DNA of 29,758 nucleotides from Thelonectria olida (lineage: Eukaryota; Ascomycota; Sordariomycetes; Hypocreales; Nectriaceae), in the NCBI GenBank assembly GCA_020736575.1, contig JAGPYM010000120.1:1-29758 (forward strand), in the 5' to 3' direction. Every line of letters starts with the position of its first letter. Positions within the stretch are counted from its first letter, which is position 1. Below, one piece after another: positions 1 to 10,180 of this stretch. A program made the translations under genes and the position numbers. The notes beneath the pieces were generated by a model, which was not told the origin of the DNA, did not search any database, and saw nothing but the letters and a program-made list of their open reading frames with translations.

Positions 1-811
1 TGTCCAGATGAGGGTCAATCTGTTGCCGCGAGTCACTCCAAATTGCGACAACCTGCGAGCGGCGATCCCGAACGACGGAACAGGAAACTGAGCAAGAGAA
101 GTGTGAGCGCATGAAAACACATGCGCGATTGACTATGAAGATGCCTGCCCTCTATGCAGTAGGAGCTAATAGAACTAAACAAAGAAGTACTCTGTAAGCT
201 CTTGGAATTTCAGGAGCCGAGGCTCTGTTATGGCGCATTGAAGGCACAAACACTGAAGACAGCTAAAGCCTTCAAACTCGTGTTAACAACCAGTTTGCAA
301 AAGAAGAAAAATCATTTAAAAATACAATATCCCACACTGCCAAACCCAGCAAACAAAATCACGTACTGCACTCCCAATCGAGCGACTCGTTTTTCGTCCT
401 GTTCGGGTCCGCCGCCTCTCCGCTCTTCATGCAAGACGCTCAGCCAGCTCCGCACCTTCCTGGGGCTCCCTGGCGCGGGCACCAGTTGCTTGGCGTCATC
501 ACTATCCATCAAAGATGGGAAACTTCGTCGTTGGGCGCACTCTCCTAATCTTGGTTATCCAATGAAGACTCGTCTCACTCACCTAGTCGAACAAGTCCTG
601 GATTAAGCTTTCAATAGCATATAAGAGTAGAATCGAGCCTGTTAGACATGTGATTATCACAAACAGCCGCTGGGAGGTGCCATTGGTCGTGTTCTGACTC
701 GACGGCAGCTCTTTAAGAGCATGAATTTATATACGAACGTGCGCTGCAGCACTTCACTCCTGCTGCCACCTGTCTCAGCGCCCCTTAGATCTCTACTTTT
801 TAACGACGCAA
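1..811. other. Left-edge intergenic region, no supported gene
   Basis: I find no recognisable gene here. A plus-strand open frame of 134 codons (202-606) and a minus-strand frame of 66 codons (512-312) overlap each other. Neither shows a family motif, a good start context or splice-linked extensions, so both look like chance frames. Base composition is ordinary and not RIP-like. The right end is the promoter of the SDR gene that starts at 812. Confidence 0.5.
726..733 (+). promoter_or_regulatory. TATA-like box upstream of the first SDR gene
   Basis: The octamer TTTATATA lies 79 bp before the ATG at 812. It is followed by a pyrimidine-richer stretch (about 745-800) of the kind common in fungal core promoters. 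The spacing suits a core promoter element, but this is inferred from sequence only. Confidence 0.35.
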
Positions 812-1757
812 ATGGCACTACTTGTTTGGTTCGTCACGGGCGCTTCAAGCGGCTTCGGCCTGTTGCTTTGCCAGCGTGCTCTTCTGAGTGGGCATCGAGT
901 GATTGGATCCGTCCGGAGCAGAACCCGCGCTGTCGAAGCCACCGACTCGATCGAAGCCAAGGGCGGCCATATCATTGAAATGGACATGACAGAGTCGCAA
1001 GAGAGAATTGCAAGCAAGGTCAAGGCGGCCGAAGCGGTATATGGCCGGATCGATGTTCTCGTCAACAATGCCGGCTGTTCTATTGTCGGTCCCCTTGAGG
1101 CATTTACGTGAGTTAACATGCGGAGTACTTGCTGCAAGGCGTCCCCGATACTGACGCGAAGACGCTGGAGGTAGCGAGGCCGAAGCGAGCCACTTGTTTC
1201 AAACCAACTTCTTTGGCGCGCTGTACACCATCCAGGCGACCCTGCCGGGCATGCGTGAACGGCGGGCTGGCACAATAGTCAACATCAGCAGCGTGGAAGG
1301 GCAAGACGGTACTGCAGCCTCGGGCCTCTATGCCTCCAGCAAGTTTGCGCTGGAGGGAATGAGCGAATCGCTCGGCCACGAAGTTAAGGAGTTCGGCATA
1401 TCGGTGCTCGTTGTAGAGCCTGGCGCCTTCAGAACAAATTTCCTGAATGCGGTGGCCATGAACGAAAAGGGAGTACCTGAAGGCTACAAGGGGACTGTGG
1501 TTGACAGGGTAGCACAGGCGTTACGTGCGTTGGCTGAGAAGGCGGCAAAGCTTCCGCGTACGGCGGGTGATCCAGCAAAGGCCGTTGAGAGGATGTTCGA
1601 GGTGATATCTGGAGAGGGGATCGGTGGCCCATTAAAGGGCAAGATATTCAGGCTACCTCTCGGCGAGGATTCTTTGAGAAGGATTGGGGACAAAGTTGCC
1701 AGCGTATCGGGAGACATCTCACTCGCGGGCGCAATTGGATCAAGTACAAAATATTAG
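812..1757 (+). CDS. Short-chain dehydrogenase/reductase, 17beta-HSD-like
   Basis: Two exons, 812-1107 and 1175-1757, separated by a 67 bp intron (GTGAGT donor, CTGAC branch site, GTAG acceptor), give a 292-residue protein. It is an NAD(P)-dependent oxidoreductase with one Rossmann domain, probably cytosolic. The cofactor loop TGASSGFG is at residues 9-16 and NNAG at 85-88. The catalytic set is N110, S138, Y151 and K155 (YASSK), and PGAFRTNF follows about 25 residues after it, as in the 17beta-HSD-like (cd05374) group. The length is normal for classical SDRs. The ATG at 812 places the glycine motif 8 residues from the start, as usual. The substrate cannot be told from sequence. It points the same way as the regulator gene downstream, 1.2 kb away. 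The gene looks intact. Confidence 0.9.
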
Positions 1758-2880
1758 GGGCGTATTGCGGACGACGGGAGACCAGATGATGGAATTCTTC
1801 CCTCAGAAGGTTCGCTCGAATTTCGTACTGACAATGCTTGCGCATGTATGTCGCGAAGAAAGTTCTACACCAAGCGATGGTTTCTAATGAGGCCCCGACC
1901 GCCAGCCGGCTATATTATCATATGCCATTATATCATTAACAATTGCCAGAGGGCTGCATTCGCTTGCTTCGGCTGATGCCGCATCGTGATGAACATGCCC
2001 CGATACAAGGCCAACTCTTTGATTACCCTGTCCTGGACTCAGGGAATAGCGATCGAGCGATCGAGCGCTCGAAGAACTATGCGTGGCAGCAGATGTCCAG
2101 CCTCCGAAGTCCTTAGAAATTGTTGACGAAGCCGTTTTAGGTGCCTCACTCATTTATAGATATGGGTTTTATAGTTGAGCCATTTGTGATGGCTCCAAAA
2201 TGAATAAATGAAGAAAATCAACAAATATCCGCCTCTTTGTCCACGTGAATACCCATTAATTAAAGCTGTATTAATTTTTGAACAATTATCCTCCTCCATC
2301 ACGACATGCTGAGGCGGGGTACGGGCCATCGGTGGCCGAGGGCGGCGATGAAGCGGGCAAGTAGCTTGAGTGGAGTGAAAAAGATGTCAAGGAGAAATCG
2401 GCCCTCATTGGTCGGAGCCGCGCCACTTGAATAGGGGCTCATTGAGGAGGAAAACAGCGCATCGAGCACATCTCTGCTTTGTCGAAAAACAAGGCTATTT
2501 CAATGAATCTCTCAATGCTCTATTGTGTGACTAAGCGCATGCTGTGACAAAAGAAGCTTCAGGGGACGCCGATGAAGGCCGAACAAAAGTTTCTCCCATT
2601 AATTCCGACGTCAAAAGTGGCCCAAGAGGAATGTGAGACTGATATGGACGCGGTAACTTACTTGGCTGCAGATTGGGAGTCAAAACTACTGCCGCGACAG
2701 TCCTTTGAGGCTCAACTGCAATCATGCCTCTTCCATGCATCAAACCAGCCCCGGGACGATCGGATGAGCCATTGATTCGGCCATCTTAGGCGACGACCGG
2801 GGTGCTTAATCCTCCTGAGTAGACTCCTGTTTGGCGTCCTGGCCCTCCATCAAGCTTGTTTATTTATCCCCCCCGAGTAG
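1758..2880. other. Intergenic region, no supported gene
   Basis: About 1.1 kb between the SDR stop and the regulator promoter. The sequence is mixed and moderately AT-rich around 2150-2290. A short GATCGAGC-type repetition occurs at 2050-2070. Open frames on both strands are short and show no family motif. It presumably holds the 3' end of the SDR transcript and the upstream region of the regulator. Confidence 0.5.
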
Positions 2881-2998
2881 CAGTATCACGTAAGGGATGT
2901 CCATCACACCGTCAGCTGCTTACCTGCACCCCTCACCATCCTTGCTCACCCGCTTCACTCTCTTTGCTTATCCACATCATCTCTCATCCACATGCAAA
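2858..2998 (+). promoter_or_regulatory. Putative core promoter and pyrimidine-rich leader of the regulator gene
   Basis: A TTTATTTAT element near 2859-2867 is followed by a CT-rich stretch (about 2920-2990) running up to CAAAATGAG at 2995-3003. Such pyrimidine-rich leaders are common just before fungal start codons, and an A at -3 supports the ATG at 2999 over the in-frame ATG at 2897. Sequence inference only. Confidence 0.35.
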
Positions 2999-4490
2999 AT
3001 GAGCGAAGCCGCGTTTCAGTTCATCGACAACACCTCCATAGACCGTAAATCTCGCAAGGCCATCCGCAGCCATGTGATGAAGGGCAAGAACCTGGGCAAG
3101 AAACGGATCCCTCGGAAACGACAGCCGAATGCATCCGAGCCCACAGCGTTGACGAGACGCCCTCACCCATTGCCTGAGCCATCGGTACAAGTGTCGGCAC
3201 CCGGCGTGCCATTTGGGGTTGGCGACGCCTTGAGCGGAATGATGTCCCCTTTCGATCTCACACCTCAGGACCGGAAGACCATTTACCGATGTTGGTTGAA
3301 TGCTGGGAACATGTACGGAATGACGCTGACCACATCAAGTCATGGTGGACTTCTCCGATGTCATGTACCCTTCCCACTTCTACGCCAGCGCACGAGAGCT
3401 ACCTTCCGTCTTCTTCAACTACATGTTCGTCGACGAAGCCTGTAAGTCTCCTTGACGCGTTGCCCACGAAGCTCAGCTCACCAGAACCAGACTTCCACGG
3501 CTTCATCGCCATGACCGCAGCTTTCTCCGACTTCATAACCGGCCAGCACACCAGAACCGCCTCAAACGCACACCACCTCGGCCTCGCGCTCCGTCTCACC
3601 AACGCAAGGCTCTCAGGCAGTGATGCCCTGTCTGATACTACACTGGCAAGTGTCATCGCGCTCTGTCTGTTTGAGAACATGACGGGCGACGTCGAAAAGA
3701 TGGCGATGCACTTTGATGGGTTGTGCAGGATGATTGCGCTAAGGAGCGGCGTCAAGACGAACCTTACATTGCTGGAAAAGGCGAGACGGTGTGTTCCAGC
3801 ATTGTGAAGTTCTTGGTGAGACCGCTGACTTGTGCAAGGCTTGACATTGACCTCGCGCTGCAGACGGGGCAGCCACTGCGCCTAGACTTTGAGCCAGTGC
3901 CAGATATCTGCTACCCGTTCTCTTTGAGTTGCGACCTACCGCCGCCACTTGACCAATCTCTGCGGGAAGCCGATCTAGGACTCTATCTTGTGACTCGAGA
4001 CGTTATGAAGATGACCCGGCTTCTCAGTCTCGGGGTTGCGCCAGTGAAGCCAACCCTCCAAGAAGCCATCACTGCACTCTTCTACCGCCTCTTATCTATC
4101 GACACCATCGCTGGAGGGCATCTGCAGGAACCCCTCGCCAGAACGGTGCACACCATCTTGTTAGCCGTCATGACCACATCCATCATCCAGTTCGATCGCC
4201 AGCGGTGCATCAAGTATGGCCTTCTAAGTCGCCAATGCGCGGCTCGTCTCAATGACTCTCGATTTCTTGCGACTATGGCCACAAACCCCGAAGACCATAT
4301 ATGGATGCTCATAGTTGCCGAAAGCGCCATTCTTTCTCCGGAAGAGGACGTGTGGCTTATTCCTAGAATCCACGAAATCGCATGTCGCCTCGGCATCTCA
4401 GAATGGTCAGAGGCAAAGATGCTGTTGGAGAAATACCCGTGGATACCGAGTCTACACGAAAAACCAGCCATGCTGCTGTGGGGGAGATGA
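2999..4490 (+). CDS. Fungal-specific transcription factor domain protein (Fungal_trans_2 type), no zinc finger
   Basis: Four exons, 2999-3290, 3340-3441, 3491-3788 and 3839-4490, give a 447-residue protein. The introns are 49, 49 and 50 bp. CTGAC branch sites are visible in the first and third, and TTGAC in the second. Each splice restores family sequence, for example IYR to FMVDFSDVMYP and DEA to YFHGF. The N-terminus has FQFIDNTSID followed by the basic IRSHVMKGKNLGKKR, the hallmark of the zinc-finger-less Fungal_trans_2 (PF11951) proteins, some annotated 'tachykinin family'. The rest is the helical regulatory domain. With no Zn2Cys6 cluster seen, direct DNA binding is uncertain; a nuclear regulatory role is inferred from the family. 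It ends 77 bp from the stop of the convergent SDR. The first intron's donor (GTTGGT) is not optimal. Confidence 0.82.
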
Positions 4491-4567
4491 TTCAAGTCTT
4501 GAGCAACAAGTGAGAAATTACTATGAAGGAGGGGGGGGGGGGCGGGGGGGTAAAGAGAGAGAGAATG
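4491..4567. repeat. Poly-G tract and GA repeat between convergent gene ends
   Basis: The 77 bp gap between the two stop codons contains a run of 12 G (4531-4542), a single C, then 7 more G (4544-4550), followed by a GA-rich repeat (4553-4564). It is G-rich on the plus strand, hence C-rich in the minus transcript. It could form a G-quadruplex, or affect polymerase passage or 3' end formation. The run length may be unreliable in an assembly. Confidence 0.8.
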
Positions 4568-5704
4568 TCACGCCGCCGTGCTAGATCCTCCGTTCAGCGC
4601 TGTGTCAACGCAGCCAGGCTGAATCTTTTCCAGTTCAGCAGCAATCGCATCCCAGACATACTCAGCCCACTCCTCGTCGTCCACCCATCCGGGAACCCAT
4701 TCTCTGCAAAGTGATCAGCTGCCATATCATCAATGAACATCCTAGGGGCAACCTACTCTTTGATCTCACAATATGACAGATACTTGCCATGGCTCTCCTC
4801 CCCGGCCGCCATCCCGTGCAGCAACGTCCGGCTGCCCCATTCGGCGCTGCGTCCTATCAGCAGCCGCAGGGTAGATATTATCAACTTGGTGCTGAAGCTT
4901 GAATAGCGGACCAGGCCGGTGCTGCTGAGACCCGGGTTGATCAAGTTGATGACGACGCCTGTCTTGCCGACAGGGGCCAACCGCGCAAGGCGCCGGACTG
5001 CCAGAACCTGCAGCAGCTTGGAGAGAGAATATCTATCGATGAGTTTCAGCATGCCGATGACGGTATTGATCATGTCGTTACCTGTTCGCGCCGTCCATAC
5101 TCCACTTCGACGAGTTGTTCACGTCGACGAGCACATCTTGGCCCTTGTCAATCTTGCGTAAATCATTCTGCCTTCCAAAGGCCATACTGCTTGTGACGAT
5201 GCCGATGCACGGCTGACAACTGAACTTGGCGGCGCACCCGCTGAGATAGGGCATCAGCAGCACAGCAAGAAGCATCGTTCCCACCACGTTGACGGTGATG
5301 CTGCTCTCCATCCCCTGAGCAACAACCCACGAGCCCTCGGCCGCCACTGCATTCTCCAGCAGCCCATCCACTCTCTCCAAGTCCTGCTCCACCTTGGCAG
5401 AAAACTTCTTGACAGAGTCGAAGTTGGCCAGGTCAAGATGCCAGACCTCTGCTACGCCCTTGATGCCGGTTTGGGCTTCGACGGCGCTTAGGGCAGCTTG
5501 TCCGCGCTCTAGGGAGCGCACGGCCATGATGACTCTGCTGCAGCCTAACTTGACGAGATGCTTGACGCATTCCAAGCCAAGACCACTGTTGGAGCCGGTG
5601 ACGATGTAGGTTGTGCCATAGCAATCGGCTGGGGTGAGAGTGATGGGGAGGGAGCTGTACTGGTAGTGTAGGATGTCTCCTATGCCCATCTCTTTGGTCG
5701 CCAT
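4568..5704 (-). CDS. Short-chain dehydrogenase/reductase with an altered NAG motif
   Basis: Three exons on the minus strand, 5704-5082, 5032-4757 and 4703-4568, give 344 residues. The introns are 49 bp (5081-5033) and 53 bp (4756-4704). The first splice rebuilds ANRYSLSK and the second extends the family C-terminus through EEWVPGWVDDEEW. The cofactor loop TGSNSGLG is at 36-43; the catalytic residues are S172/S173, Y209 and K213; NPGLSSTGL follows. The usual NAG of the fourth strand reads N118-A119-V120, an uncommon change next to the cofactor. The start at 5704 (MATKEMGIGDILHYQY) matches the N-terminus expected of fungal retinol-dehydrogenase-like SDRs; an in-frame ATG at 5794 would add 30 unlike residues. 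Substrate unknown. It is divergent from the secreted-protein gene at 6467, sharing a 762 bp intergenic region. Confidence 0.85.
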
Positions 5705-6466
5705 CTTGATAAATGGATCAGTTTCTGTGCCGAAACGAGCTGGCAGGCTTTGGAATACCTGTCTCTCCACGGATTGTTGCTCCCCTTTATACACATCCCA
5801 GCTGATTGCGGTCTTGTTTCACGGAGCACAATGGCATTGAGCCCGAGGAAAATCACCACAAAGACCCTCAAAGCAGCTGATGTCATCGACGGGGCCACGC
5901 TTACAGGGAGCGAATCAGATATTGGCAACCCAAAACGGCAACCAATATCTAATTGGAGGGAATTGGCCCCTCGGCATAGCCACGCAAGATTGTAGGGCTG
6001 AGTCGAAGAGTATCCCAATCGAGTGTTACCCGCCGCTCCGGGTCCCGCCAACGGCTGGTCCCTGGAGTGGGCCGCCTCGGCGTTAACCTCGACTCACGCT
6101 CTCAATTGCTCTTCCATGCCCTGGACAAGGACGATAATAACGCCGTATGGCACCTAAAATCTCACCGTGTTCTCCATTGCATTCAGCTGGCCCTGGAAAT
6201 CCCCGCCTGTGGGCAAGGGCTGTGCTAGTTGGTTGGTGTAGATCGAAAGGTCTAACGACAATCACAGCCAAGTGTAAGCCGTGAGATTACAATGGCGAAA
6301 GCTGAGCGAGGAGCGCGAAGAGCGAAAAGCAAACCCGGTATGCAGCTTAGAGTCCCAAACTGCCAAGTACAAATACCAAGCCTTGCTCTCTAGGTAGAGT
6401 TCTCACCAGATCTCGAATCATTCTCCCCAATACAGACCACAGCCACTACAGCATATCTGCCAAAAA
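5705..6466. promoter_or_regulatory. Divergent promoter region with clustered CCAAT boxes
   Basis: The region separates two divergently transcribed genes. At 5917-5950 an inverted repeat pairs AGATATTGG with CCAATATCT around a 16 bp loop, so it carries CCAAT motifs on both strands. A further ATTGG lies at 5952-5956. CCAAT is the core site of the fungal CBC/Hap complex. The cluster is about 215-250 bp upstream of the minus-strand ATG. No gene is supported in this stretch. Confidence 0.4.
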
Positions 6467-7142
6467 ATGCGTCCGATCTTCATTGCTCAGATCCTCTTCA
6501 GCCATCTCGGCCTCGGCCTTGCACTGACAGATCGGGACTCCAATGGCATCTTCTTTCCCCCCAAGTTGTCGTCCTTCATCCAGCTGGACATAGCCGTTTC
6601 TTTCCCCGCCAACGTCTCTACTCCTGATGGCATGGTTGCTCTGGCCCCTAATGTCGAGGGTGGGCGGGTCACTGGTGCCTTTGAGGCTGAGATCGTCCCT
6701 GTTGGAGCTGGCTTCGAAAGAGTTGCGCTGAATGACCAAGGCGAGAACAGCGTGAGTACGCACACCTTGCATGGGTCACAGCGTCTAATCCTTGTTGTTG
6801 GGTAGTTCTACCAGAACAAATACATCCTTAAAACTGCCAACAATGACACCTTCACTCTTGATGTTGACGGCATTCTACACTACGAGAACAGCGCAATCCA
6901 TGGGTTCGGCATTGGGTATGTTCAACCTCTCCTTAGAAGGCTGACAACAACAACTGACTTTGGAAAGCAAATTCGCAACGACCGCGCCAGAGTTCATGCA
7001 CATCAACTATGAAGTCTACGTCTTCGAGGTGCAGTCGGGATATGGAACCGGTCGTGCTTTCGGAGAGGTCTTTGCGATCACGCCCTGCGGCAGACGGGAT
7101 GGGCAGCCTATTCCTGCTCTGCTGCCCCCTGGAGCCGCTTGA
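6467..7142 (+). CDS. Small secreted DUF3237-like protein
   Basis: Three exons, 6467-6751, 6806-6915 and 6968-7142, give 189 residues. The introns are 54 bp (GTGAGT...GTAG) and 52 bp (GTATGT, GCTGAC branch, AAAG). The first 21 residues form a hydrophobic leader ending GLGLALT before DRD, which reads as a secretion signal. The mature part has GGRVTGAFEAEIVPVGAGFE, then YILKTANNDTFTLDVDGI and APEFMHINYEVYVFE. That order resembles DUF3237 (UPF0311) barrels: a 'GG..GxV.PGGADW' block, an 'RYxLxTDDGxxIyvxnxG' strand pair and a 'P.FE...Y.WLN...FVG' end. Two possible N-glycosylation sites (NVS, NDT) fit export. The function of DUF3237 is not established. I am sure of the gene and less sure of the family. 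Confidence 0.75.
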
Positions 7143-7274
7143 GGGGGTGTTTTTAGACTCATGAGTATTTTACTATTCTTACCAAAGGGGGATAAATTTA
7201 AAGGATTGCTTGGTGAAACTCGTGTTAATCTTCTCTGCTGTGGTCCATCACAGCTCTGAAGAGACAGCCTCCAA

Positions 7275-7341
7275 TTTGATTTGATTTGGATACGAAAAGG
7301 TTCGATTTGATTTGGTTTGATTTGGTTTGATTTGGATCGAT
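7275..7341. repeat. Short tandem repeat with GATTTGGTTT-like unit
   Basis: Several imperfect copies of a roughly 10 bp TTTGATTTGG unit, interrupted near 7291-7302. The array abuts the stop codon of the minus-strand membrane-protein gene (stop ending at 7342), so it would lie at the start of that gene's 3' untranslated region. Confidence 0.8.
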
Positions 7342-8969
7342 TCAGTGGCAAGCAGGTGATGACGCTGCTCCTCGACTAGCGCGGCACCGTTGCCATAAAC
7401 GAGAAGCGAGTTCGAAAATACCGCGTTCTGCTGTCGGTGTAGTCGACCCTTCAGCACCAAGTTGTCGTAGAACAGCCGTGGTGTTGAAACTGGCCGTTGA
7501 TGTGTTCCAAAGTAAGGCAGGCTCTGGAGAAAACGATGCGGGTCTCGTAGCATTGATCTCCATTTCTTGTGCCTCGAATGTAGTCATGCACAGCGTGAGT
7601 TGCAGACTTGCATTGATATAAGGCAAATAATCGTCTGATTGAAGTGTAATAGACTCCCACACGTCAGAGCCATCCAAGTGCGTCACGGCCTCGACCAAAG
7701 TCCTGTTGATGAGAAGGTAACAGTCACCTAGGTCCTCCTGACCTTCGGGTTCCATGACCGAGTAGATTCCTGCGAAAGTGATCAGTAAAAGTGGAACTAA
7801 AATTCATGCTGCCTGCATTCTCGTAGACCACTTTTCTGGGCCATCACATTCCTGCATTTATATCCGACACCAAAAGGAGCTTACATAGAGAGAGCGGCCA
7901 TCCTTCCAGCTCTAAGTAGGTGGCAGGAGTAGCTAAAGCAAGTCCGCAATCAAAGGAGAGCGAGAAATCGTTGCTCCCCTGAGATTGCGCTTGTCGAAGA
8001 AGACCTAACGGCTCGTGCTCGATGTCTGCCAAGCCGCTTACACGATAACCATCGCCGGTAGTGAACGAGACATTTGTGAGCTTTGGGCGCATGCAGACGA
8101 CCCTTGCGCCCACTGCAGTGCCAAACCCGTGATACTCCATCAAACGATTGCGCCCATTGGCAGCCTTAATCGGAAGGAAGGCTCGAATAACGGTTCCAGT
8201 ATCTCTTATGCCAGGTGCATTATTAGGAGGAAATTCTCCGTGCTGAGCATCCGTGTCTGAAGTTGCACTAGAAAATCCATTCGGCAAAGGCAGGATAATC
8301 CCCAGGTGTTGTAGATAGAACCAAAGGAAAGGATTCACTTTGCGAACGATATGTAGCCCCACCTGGATCTACGCCATAGAGTGTCTGCGGGACAGAGACT
8401 GTAATAGGGGGAGGAGCTAAACCGACTTGTGAGAGTAAAACCGTAGATGTGAATTGTAAGGACAGGGTCGTGAAGCTAATCAGCGCCGCCAGCAAGCCTA
8501 TTGAGACAGATCCCTGGTGCCACTCTGCTCTCATCTTGTCCAGTAGCGACCATGGGCCTTTCGTATCGAACCTGATAATAAAAACAGCAGCTGCCGCGGG
8601 CAGAGGGACCGCACCTTGCTGGAGAGGATTGCCGCAAGCATAGATGTGGATGTGGCCGCTTGACTGGCGGTAGCCCATCTTAGGACAAGGGACGTAATGG
8701 TAATAGACCGTGCCATCCATCCAGCAAGGACAATACTCCGCCAAACAGCATTATTCGCATCGGCGGCCCATAAGAATGCGAGAAAAGCCAAACACCCTAG
8801 ACAGACCACGAAAAATGACACGAATAAGGCCGTCGAGACTTTTGCCGAGACGCGAAACTAGCCCGGAGTGGTTGTCATGAGGAAGACTGCCGTCCATGCG
8901 AGAGACCCTATCCCTTGACGTACTTTCGTTTACTGTGGAGGTGACAACGGGTTTGTATCTGGGCGGCAT
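7342..8969 (-). CDS. Fungal multi-pass membrane protein with two apparent frameshifts (possible pseudogene)
   Basis: Minus-strand gene with exon 1 at 8969-8934 (12 codons), a 76 bp intron (8933-8858), a long exon 8857-7885, a probable 88 bp intron (7884-7797, GTAAGC...TTTTAG) and a last exon 7796-7342; about 487 residues in all. An N-terminal hydrophobic segment (ALFVSFFVVCLGCLAFLAF) is followed by WMARSITITSLVLRWATASQ, then RAEWHQGSVSIGLLAALISF. This pattern is typical of a large family of uncharacterised ascomycete integral membrane proteins. The middle 345 bp reads in another frame. A base seems to be missing near 8614 (AILSSK to GAVPLP) and one extra near 8273 (FAEW to SSATSD), so the frame is restored. 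This is either recent decay or homopolymer errors in the assembly. Function unknown. Confidence 0.6.
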
Positions 8970-9779
8970 GGCAGGCTGTATGAGAGTATTGTGCGAAAGA
9001 CGCAGCTTCGGCGAGACAAAGCACAGAGATGAATTTTTGATGATGCATGCTCGAAGCGAACGCTTCTATTTATTTTCCCACTCATTCACCGCCAGTCACG
9101 ATTACCATGTGGTTCCTTGTGGCAGCGAATGGGGCCGCAGTCTATCGAGTTCTAGCCCAAGCCACTAGCGCCACTCATGAGCTCAGCTCAGGTTGCACCA
9201 CTGATGGTTATGGAAATATGTCACCCTTCGCTGACAATTGCAAGCTGGCCAGCTATCAAGGCAACGTCGGGCATCTCAACCGCAGCTGAAGGTCGAGATG
9301 CCGTCATGCATGTCTTGGTAGGTGTGGATATAAGGAGAAAGAAGAAGTAGAGCGATTGCGAACTGCATACGAAGAAACATTTACGATTAGAAGGCCTGGT
9401 GCTATATGATTGACGATGCTATAAGTTTACGAGCAGGCCCATTTGTTTAAAAAGTCTCGACTCTAGGCCAGCTGATACAAGGTGCTGATTTTTCTAAATC
9501 TTGTGGGATCAGCTGAGATCACGTCTCAAATCATTGTCATAGCAACGCCGGCGGTACATGCCTGCTAAACATAATATACACAGGAAGAGATCCTCGACCA
9601 CCAAGGCCGAAAGTTCTAGTTGCCAGGACGAGACGAGATGATGGGCACCGTTCACGAGTACCTGGGTCCATCCATTGTGCCATTGGTGTGGTACCCTCAA
9701 ACGAAGTAACTTCCGGTAGCTCCATCAGGCGGACGAACTGCGAGCGTATAACGGCTAGGTAGGGAGCACCTGTAAGGCA
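8970..9779. other. Intergenic region, no supported gene
   Basis: About 800 bp upstream of the minus-strand membrane-protein gene. Composition is ordinary. Short open frames on both strands (for example 9047-9289 plus, 9700-9509 minus) show no motif. It should include that gene's promoter, but I see no distinct element. Confidence 0.4.
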
Positions 9780-10040
9780 TTAAAGTTTCTAACAGCGCTG
9801 GTATACAACCAGCTTTAAGGTTATGGCTATAAAGGAACCTTACCATTGCCTAAGGTGCATTGCCTTTGCATAAGGTCGGGTCCCAAGGCAGGGTGCATTA
9901 CCTTAACAGTTGTCCTAAGGTATTTAACCAACCTGCAACTTAAGGGAAAATGCGCTTTTAGCTTTAGCACTCTGGCTAATTGCGCGACTTGGGTAAGCCG
10001 GGTAAGCCCTAATAGTATTAACTCCCCCAGCTAGATATAT
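9780..10040. repeat. Short stretch rich in CCTAAGG/CCTTA words at the edge of an AT island
   Basis: The words AAGGTTATGG, AGGAACCTTA, CCTAAGGTGC, ATAAGGTCGG, ACCTTAACAG and CCTAAGGTAT recur at short spacing on both strands between 9816 and 9931. The style recalls the CCTTAAGG words in the LTRs at 22.3 and 23.3 kb, but I could not align the two regions over a useful length. It is probably a degraded mobile-element fragment. Confidence 0.3.
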
Positions 10041-10180
10041 TAGGCATTTATATAATATATAATAGTTAAATGTTTTCTAGTTTAGTATTATATATAAATA
10101 GATATAAAGTAAAATAATATATTATATAATTAATATAAAAATATATACATTTAAAATTATATTTATATATAAATTTTTAT

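Noticed and set aside
312..512. 66-codon minus-strand open frame (MDSDDAKQL...)
   Set aside because: Plausible-looking charged sequence, but no family recognised and the frame upstream closes at a stop within about 50 bp without a good splice acceptor. Not enough to call a gene.
202..606. 134-codon plus-strand open frame near the left edge
   Set aside because: No motif, poor start context, low-complexity composition, and it overlaps an opposite-strand frame; probably chance.
2897..2998. Upstream in-frame ATG at 2897 as start of the regulator
   Set aside because: The extra 34 residues come from a CT-rich leader and do not resemble the family N-terminus, while the ATG at 2999 has a better context and is followed by the conserved FQFIDNTSID block.
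3289..3480. Intronless reading through 3289-3480 in another frame
   Set aside because: Two 49 bp introns with standard borders restore family sequence on both sides, whereas the alternative frame gives no match.
5705..5794. Upstream in-frame ATG at 5794 for the second SDR
   Set aside because: The added 30 residues are unlike SDR N-termini; the ATG at 5704 gives the expected spacing to the cofactor loop.
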